Assembly: GCA_009823505.1 (NCBI GenBank)
Contig: VZQC01006250.1
Span: forward strand, 378,631 to 442,630
Source: Rhizomys pruinosus
Taxonomy: Eukaryota; Chordata; Mammalia; Rodentia; Spalacidae
Direction: 5' to 3'
DNA: 64,000 nucleotides
Shown: piece after piece, positions 59,663-64,000 of the stretch
Position numbering within the stretch: position 1 is the stretch's first letter
How the letters are laid out: the number at the start of each line of letters is the position of its first letter
The notes under the pieces: model-generated
What the model saw: only the letters and a program-made list of their open reading frames with translations
The model's database searches: none
What the model was told of the DNA's origin: nothing
Translations under genes and position numbers: made by a program

Positions 59663-60720
59663 ATTGAATGACATTTGATCTAGATAACAAAAAGGCTGTG
59701 AGGATGCTGCCAGAGACATGGAGAGGGAACAGAAGAGAGGAACAAAATCCGAGGGAGAGCAGGCTGGAAGGGTGCAGTGAGCCTCGGCACTGGGGGGGGT
59801 CAATGGGCACACAAAAGTGGAGACAAGACGATGGATTGCTGGGTTCCGTTGTCCACAAACCACGAGGCAATAAGAGAGAAAAACTTCAAGGTTAATTTAT
59901 AATCTATCAACTGTCTTTACAACTGATCCTGTTGGACTGTCAGCAGAAGTATTCTATTTATAATAGGAATTAATACTAAAATGATTAATAGAAATAATCC
60001 TGCTTTCTTTGTTAATGGGGTAGTACAAGTGTTATTGCCAAGGGCCTAACATAAACCAAACCTTTCCTTGTATACCTCAAGCTGATATTAGTCACTCACT
60101 AATTATACCTCCTAATTCCAATTAATATAGCAACCCAGTGTGTCATTATTACAACTAACAGTAATTCACAGAAACATCATATGGACAGGTAAATAAATGG
60201 ATGCCTTATAAAAGACCTTGAAAAGTAAGTTGGCCTTTTCTACCAACCTGCTCCCTTTGTGAGTCCTCTCTGGAGATGGAGTTACATGGTGCCACAGACT
60301 CTGCCATACCTTGATCTTAAGACTCCCCAGCCTGGACAAACTTTTGTCCTAAGAACCTGGTCAATGGTATTTTCTTAAAACAATACAGAAGAACAGGAGC
60401 ACAAAGGACAAGGCAGAGCAGCACTGCAGCAGCCCTGTGCACACCCTCCTGCACCAGCCTAAAGGCACACTGCAGCGAAGCTCAGCAATTTTAACTACAG
60501 ACAGTGAAAGCTTAACAGCTGATGAGACACAGGCTTAAACAGAGGTGACAGTAAACACACAAGCAGCTTAGGCCCCTCAGCTCTGTAAGATCTAGTTATA
60601 ATCATAAAACTATGCTAAGGGCAAAGTGCTAAACAAATCTCCCTCATAGGCAGCAGAACAGGTTTTCCTGGGGTGACTGCAGAGAAATAACAGTAATTTA
60701 AAACAGCAACAACAGAAAAT

Positions 60721-60760
60721 CCCCCCCCCCTCTCTCACACACACACACACACACACACAA
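60721..60760. repeat. C-run, (TC) and (CA)n microsatellite
   Basis: C9-10, then tctctc, then about 11 CA units. Confidence 0.95.
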
Positions 60761-61016
60761 ATACAGCAAGAAAGTGTTTTCAACATTTTTCCTCAAGAAA
60801 CTCACTGAATTTTAATTTTAAATTGAGGGAACTCCCCTTTTAAAAGCACTCAATGGGCCTTTTGCGAGCGACTCACTGAGCCATCAACAAGGGGCAGAGT
60901 AAAAACACTTTTGGGTGAAGTGGCAATTTGTGTTGTTTTACTTCAATTGGTGTTGTGACAAGAAAAAACTGAGGGGAAAATCACTTCAGATATGATTAAA
61001 AAATAATAAATGGCCA

Positions 61017-61182
61017 CTGGGTGTGGTGGTGCACGCCTTTAATCCTAGCACTTGGGAGGCAGAGGCAGGCAGATCTTTGTGAGTTCAAGCCCAGCCTGGT
61101 CTACAGAGTGAGTTCCAGGACAGCTGGGGCTACAGGGAGACCCTGTCTTGAAAAAAGACCAAAAGAAAAAAAAAAAAAAAAA
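61017..61182 (+). mobile_element. B1 SINE
   Basis: ctgggtgtggtggtgcacgc through accctgtcttgaaaaaagac and a long A-tail. Confidence 0.95.
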
Positions 61183-62403
61183 GGCCAAGAAACTCTAACG
61201 ATATCTATTTTCACATTTTTTTTGCTTCCTAATGTTATAGTAATTTTCATCAAAACATCTGCCTTCCATGTTACATATACTACCATCAATAACAAATAAG
61301 CCAATCAATAAAAAGAGAAGTACCTATCACAGATCAAAATCATTAACGTGGTTCAAGGAGCCTTTCAGAGCAAAAGCTCATTTAGGGAACACTTTGGAAT
61401 GTGTAGAACTTTAAGTGGCAGAGCCCTGCATCCTCTATCCTGGTTCTCAGGGATGCTGAGGGAAATTCGAGTTTAGGCCCAAGGTGCTCTCTTCTCCTAC
61501 ACGGTGGAACTGACTACCTCTGTGCTGACACTCTAAACTTGGAAATAAAGAACTGATGTGTTTTCAACTCAAGAAACCTAGAGTTTTTTGTATGGATTAG
61601 CTGTGGAAATATCTACTGGATTTGTGAGTATAAGAAAATGCATTGTCTAGCTGTACACAGGTGAAGAACATACAGATGCTGAGTATCCAGACGTTTCACT
61701 TTTATTTACATTCTGTTCCAAATATGTGTATTTTCTTATCTTTGAATTCAACTTAAGAGTAAGATTAAACAAGGCAGACTGTCGTTTTCTTTGACCAATG
61801 TGCAAAATATAATTAGGCTTTTAAATTGTTATTAGTAGTTCTCTCCTTGGAGGAATAACTCACAGCGGATGCCACAAGCTTATGTCCTCTAGTGGTTAGG
61901 AGATGTTATAAGCCACAATAAGAACTTGTCACTCTTTATAGAGAAACCACAGTTTGCGGATTAGCATACCATCCAAGCATCTGTGTCTATGCTCACAGCT
62001 TAGCTTGACATAATAAGTGGTACTGCTTAAATGCCTGTACATCCAATAGCTTGTGCTTTGTTAATATGACTAAAAAGGGTATCACTGGGAAAGCTGTCAA
62101 TCCATGAAGGGAAACAACCTGAACAGACTGGAGTCCAAAATGACAACTCCAAAGAAATTAGACTGTTTTCTTCTCACCCACTGTGCCCCTTTCCCAAAGC
62201 CCAGGGAACAAACTGTGGAAGAGGAGGCATGGTAGATTGTAAGGGCTGCGGAGAGATAGGGGTGAATCATGAGACTACAGGAATATAGTCTGGACTCCTG
62301 ATCGATCAACATGCCTATGCATACAAGCTTCTCCAACTGGACTATGGGAACCTTGGGTTGTTCAAAAATTTGGACATAGATACTTGCAAAATGCACCAAT
62401 TAC

Positions 62404-62473
62404 CTGATTGTATGACATACTGAGTAACATCAATGTTATCTGCAAATAACTGTGTCATCATATTGTAGAATCC
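62404..62473 (-). other. Exon-like block in the Exoc2 intron (cryptic or alternative exon)
   Basis: These 70 nt are bounded on the minus strand by a T-rich tract ending tttttaag and a donor TCAG followed by gtaatt. Only frame 0 is open. It reads GFYNMMTQLFADNIDVTQYV then IQS and ends with one base (G). That end phase is exactly what the next known exon (34116-34171) needs, and would give IQS-G-VRNYL. The peptide is not part of EXOC2 as I know it and I recognise no family. The T-rich acceptor coincides with an A-rich plus-strand run, so chance is quite possible. Confidence 0.25.
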
Positions 62474-62591
62474 CTTAAAAATAAAAAAATAAATTAAAAA
62501 AAAATAAATTGTTATTAGTGATACTGTACACAGAGACTGCTGTATGACAAAAGGCCAACTCTCTAAATTCCTTGTAAAAATGAACTCTGTA

Positions 62592-62680
62592 GAGGTGGGG
62601 ATGGAGCTTAGTGGTAAAACACTTATTTTCCACACTTGAAGGCTGTGGGTTCGATCCTCCAGCACTGCAAGAAGGAGTCC
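62592..62680 (+). mobile_element. ID SINE
   Basis: gaggtggggatggagcttag, tggtaaaacacttattttcc and gtgggttcgatcctccagc fit the ID consensus layout. Confidence 0.82.
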
Positions 62681-62698
62681 TAAAAAACACTATTTAGG

Positions 62699-62932
62699 GG
62701 GCTGGACAGATGGCCTAGCGGTTAAGAGCGCCAACTGCTCTTGCAGAGGACCCGGTTTCGATCCCTAGCAAACACATGGCGGCTAAGAACCGTCTGTAAC
62801 TCCAGTCCCAGGGGAATCTGACACCCTCTTCTGACCTCTGCGGCACTGCACAACACAGGTGCACAAACCTGCATGCAGACAGTTCATTTATACACATATG
62901 AAAATAAATAAATAAATAAATTTTTAAAAAGT
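62699..62932 (+). mobile_element. B2 SINE, short form
   Basis: ggggctggacagatggccta through ctgcactgc-like 3' domain sequence and a tail of aaataaataaataaat. The B box is slightly altered (ggtttcgatccc). Confidence 0.95.
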
Positions 62933-63144
62933 TTTAAAAAAACCTCTATTTAGAATGGAAAGCTACCTGCTCTGGTACTGAATACCTTGAATAAAGGGTT
63001 ATTACACAAAAGTGATGTTTGGAGGTGTCGCATGTGAGGGTACCAAATTGACTATTTTAACCAAAACCAAAAAGAAGCTATGGGAAGAAACTTGGAGATT
63101 AACTCATGGAAACACAAGGGATAACTGCTCATGACTTAATTTTA

Positions 63145-63302
63145 TTTTTTCCTGTCTTTTTGAGAAAGGGTTTCCCTGTATCCCGAGCTGGCCTGGAATT
63201 CACTATGTCGACCAGGCTGGCCTTGCTCTCACAGAGATCCACCCGCCTCTGCCTCTGCCTCATGAGTGCTGGGATTAAAGGTGTGTGCCACCATACCCAG
63301 CT
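63145..63302 (-). mobile_element. B1 SINE, reverse
   Basis: Complete. A 15-bp target-site duplication (catgacttaatttta) lies at 63130-63144 and 63303-63317. Confidence 0.97.
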
Positions 63303-64000
63303 CATGACTTAATTTTAATGTAAATAAATGCTCAGTGGAAAGTAGAGATTCTTAGAATCTGCATCTGGACAAGCACTGGGAAGAAATGTCAGATCAGGAA
63401 TATCTATAATTATATAAGGATGCCATCTTGTGAAAAAATTAGCATGGCTCCTGCCTTGTATGTAGTCAGTACTTCCAAAGTGGGCCTGATGAAGCAATTT
63501 ACAGACCCTGAAAGTCCAAGGAAAGTTATTCTGAAGCGGTAATGGCCCTTAGGAAAACAGGAAGGCAGTTTCTAATACATAACTGAGCCATGAAGACCTG
63601 CTATGCAAGAGAACTGAAAATGATGGACAGTTTTCCCTTAAACTTCTAAAACATACAGGACATTCAGTGCCTATTCCAGAAATTAGCATGATAAGCTTAG
63701 TTTTAAATTTTATTTCTTCTAGAAAACTGTAGGAAGATCCAGTTTGAATTGGGGGCTAGTTCTTAGCTAGCACACCTCAGGGCACCATGCGGATGGGAGT
63801 TGGGGGATTTCTCTGACCTCCCCCAAGAGGAAGCAAAGTGGCCCCAGTGCATGGTGCTGGTGGTGGTGGGGGCTGTGATTGGCTCTGGGGACTGACATCA
63901 TTTGGCTTATAAAAGCAGGCCGTAGAGGGCAATAAATCCAATTCTCCATTACCATTATTACAGAATTCCCGGCTGTCATTCTAATTTTTTGCATGCATAC

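Larger units (their letters stand above)
21365..64000 (-). other. Exoc2: Exoc2 (Sec5) gene, 3' portion, partial
   Basis: This is the transcribed extent of the 3' end of Exoc2 on the minus strand. It starts upstream of the window and ends near 21365, about 18 bases past the AATAAA. Exoc2 encodes Sec5, a subunit of the eight-protein exocyst that tethers secretory vesicles to the plasma membrane and is a RalA/RalB effector; the Ral-binding IPT/TIG domain is N-terminal and outside this window. Five exons splice in frame with consistent phases to give the C-terminal 131 residues, which match my recollection of human EXOC2 (924 residues) at nearly every position. The introns within the window are 3338, 2490, 2473 and 2563 bases, then at least 29.8 kb. 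The next upstream exon, expected to encode a segment ending near DCLPPTG, was not found up to 64000. Confidence 0.93.
34172..64000 (-). other. Large Exoc2 intron, continues beyond the window
   Basis: At least 29.8 kb upstream of the exon at 34116-34171. The conserved exon that should precede it was not found. Stretches not listed separately (36600-37900, 39020-39700, 39900-40790, 41400-42770, 42950-43500, 46720-47920, 48210-50270, 52460-53060, 57070-58430, 59670-60720, 61190-62390) look unique, or too old to assign, and hold no exon I can support. Confidence 0.75.

Noticed and set aside
62342..62665. The whole 107-codon minus frame as a gene
   Set aside because: Most of it is SINE and A-rich sequence. 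Only the 70-nt exon-like block inside it was kept, at low confidence.
1..64000. tRNA genes
   Set aside because: All A/B-box-like sequences seen belong to B2, B3, ID or B4 SINEs; no cloverleaf outside them was recognised.
34172..64000. Hus1b, a single-exon gene within human EXOC2
   Set aside because: No long intact frame of the right size exists here. In human it lies farther upstream in the gene.

Overview
This is nuclear DNA from a rodent, most likely a muroid. The evidence is dense B1 and B2 SINEs in both orientations, ID/B4-type SINEs, rodent L1 fragments, many (CA)n, (GA)n and (CT)n microsatellites, and spliced exons on the minus strand. The B2 and B1 copies do not match the house-mouse or rat consensus as I know it, so I name no species. 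There is no prokaryotic or organellar gene organisation. Nearly all of the listed open reading frames run through SINEs, L1 or simple repeats.

One real gene is recognisable. The minus strand carries the 3' end of Exoc2 (Sec5, an exocyst subunit). Five coding exons, at 34116-34171, 31430-31552, 28895-28956, 26345-26404 and 22913-23006, splice in phase at GT-AG sites. Together they encode the last 131 residues, ending at a TAA at 22913-22915. The 3' UTR runs down to the only AATAAA below the stop codon, at 21383-21388. The rest of the gene lies beyond base 64000, so 34172-64000 is read as one large intron. I did not find the preceding conserved exon in it. In human and mouse the next gene past the EXOC2 3' end is IRF4, so positions 1 to about 21.3 kb are probably the Irf4-Exoc2 intergenic interval.

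Region by region: 1-21.3 kb is intergenic. It holds a 5'-truncated L1 with a perfect 13-bp target-site duplication (931-2656), a (CT)n tract, a 59-bp minisatellite (9814-10163), a 96% identical 49-bp inverted repeat (11036-11155), a 47-bp minisatellite (15142-15320) and a heavily nested L1 (about 16.2-20.35 kb). That L1 was interrupted by an LTR-like repeat, by a 2.2-kb retrocopy whose 5' end is Uchl3 mRNA, and by a B2-B1 pair. The Exoc2 segment (21.3-64 kb) has SINE-rich introns with two L1 3' ends about 15 kb apart, one of which carries a B2 that the other lacks.

I found no multi-gene system. The most original observations are: (1) two nearly identical 47-nt 'mini-SINEs' with their own poly(A) tails and target-site duplications, apparently an internally deleted B2; (2) the chimeric Uchl3 retrocopy, which kept its 5' end but has unrelated sequence in place of its 3' half; (3) the long inverted repeat at 11.1 kb; and (4) a phase-compatible exon-like block at 62404-62473 in the Exoc2 intron. 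Family names and human or mouse sequence comparisons come from memory, not from a search.
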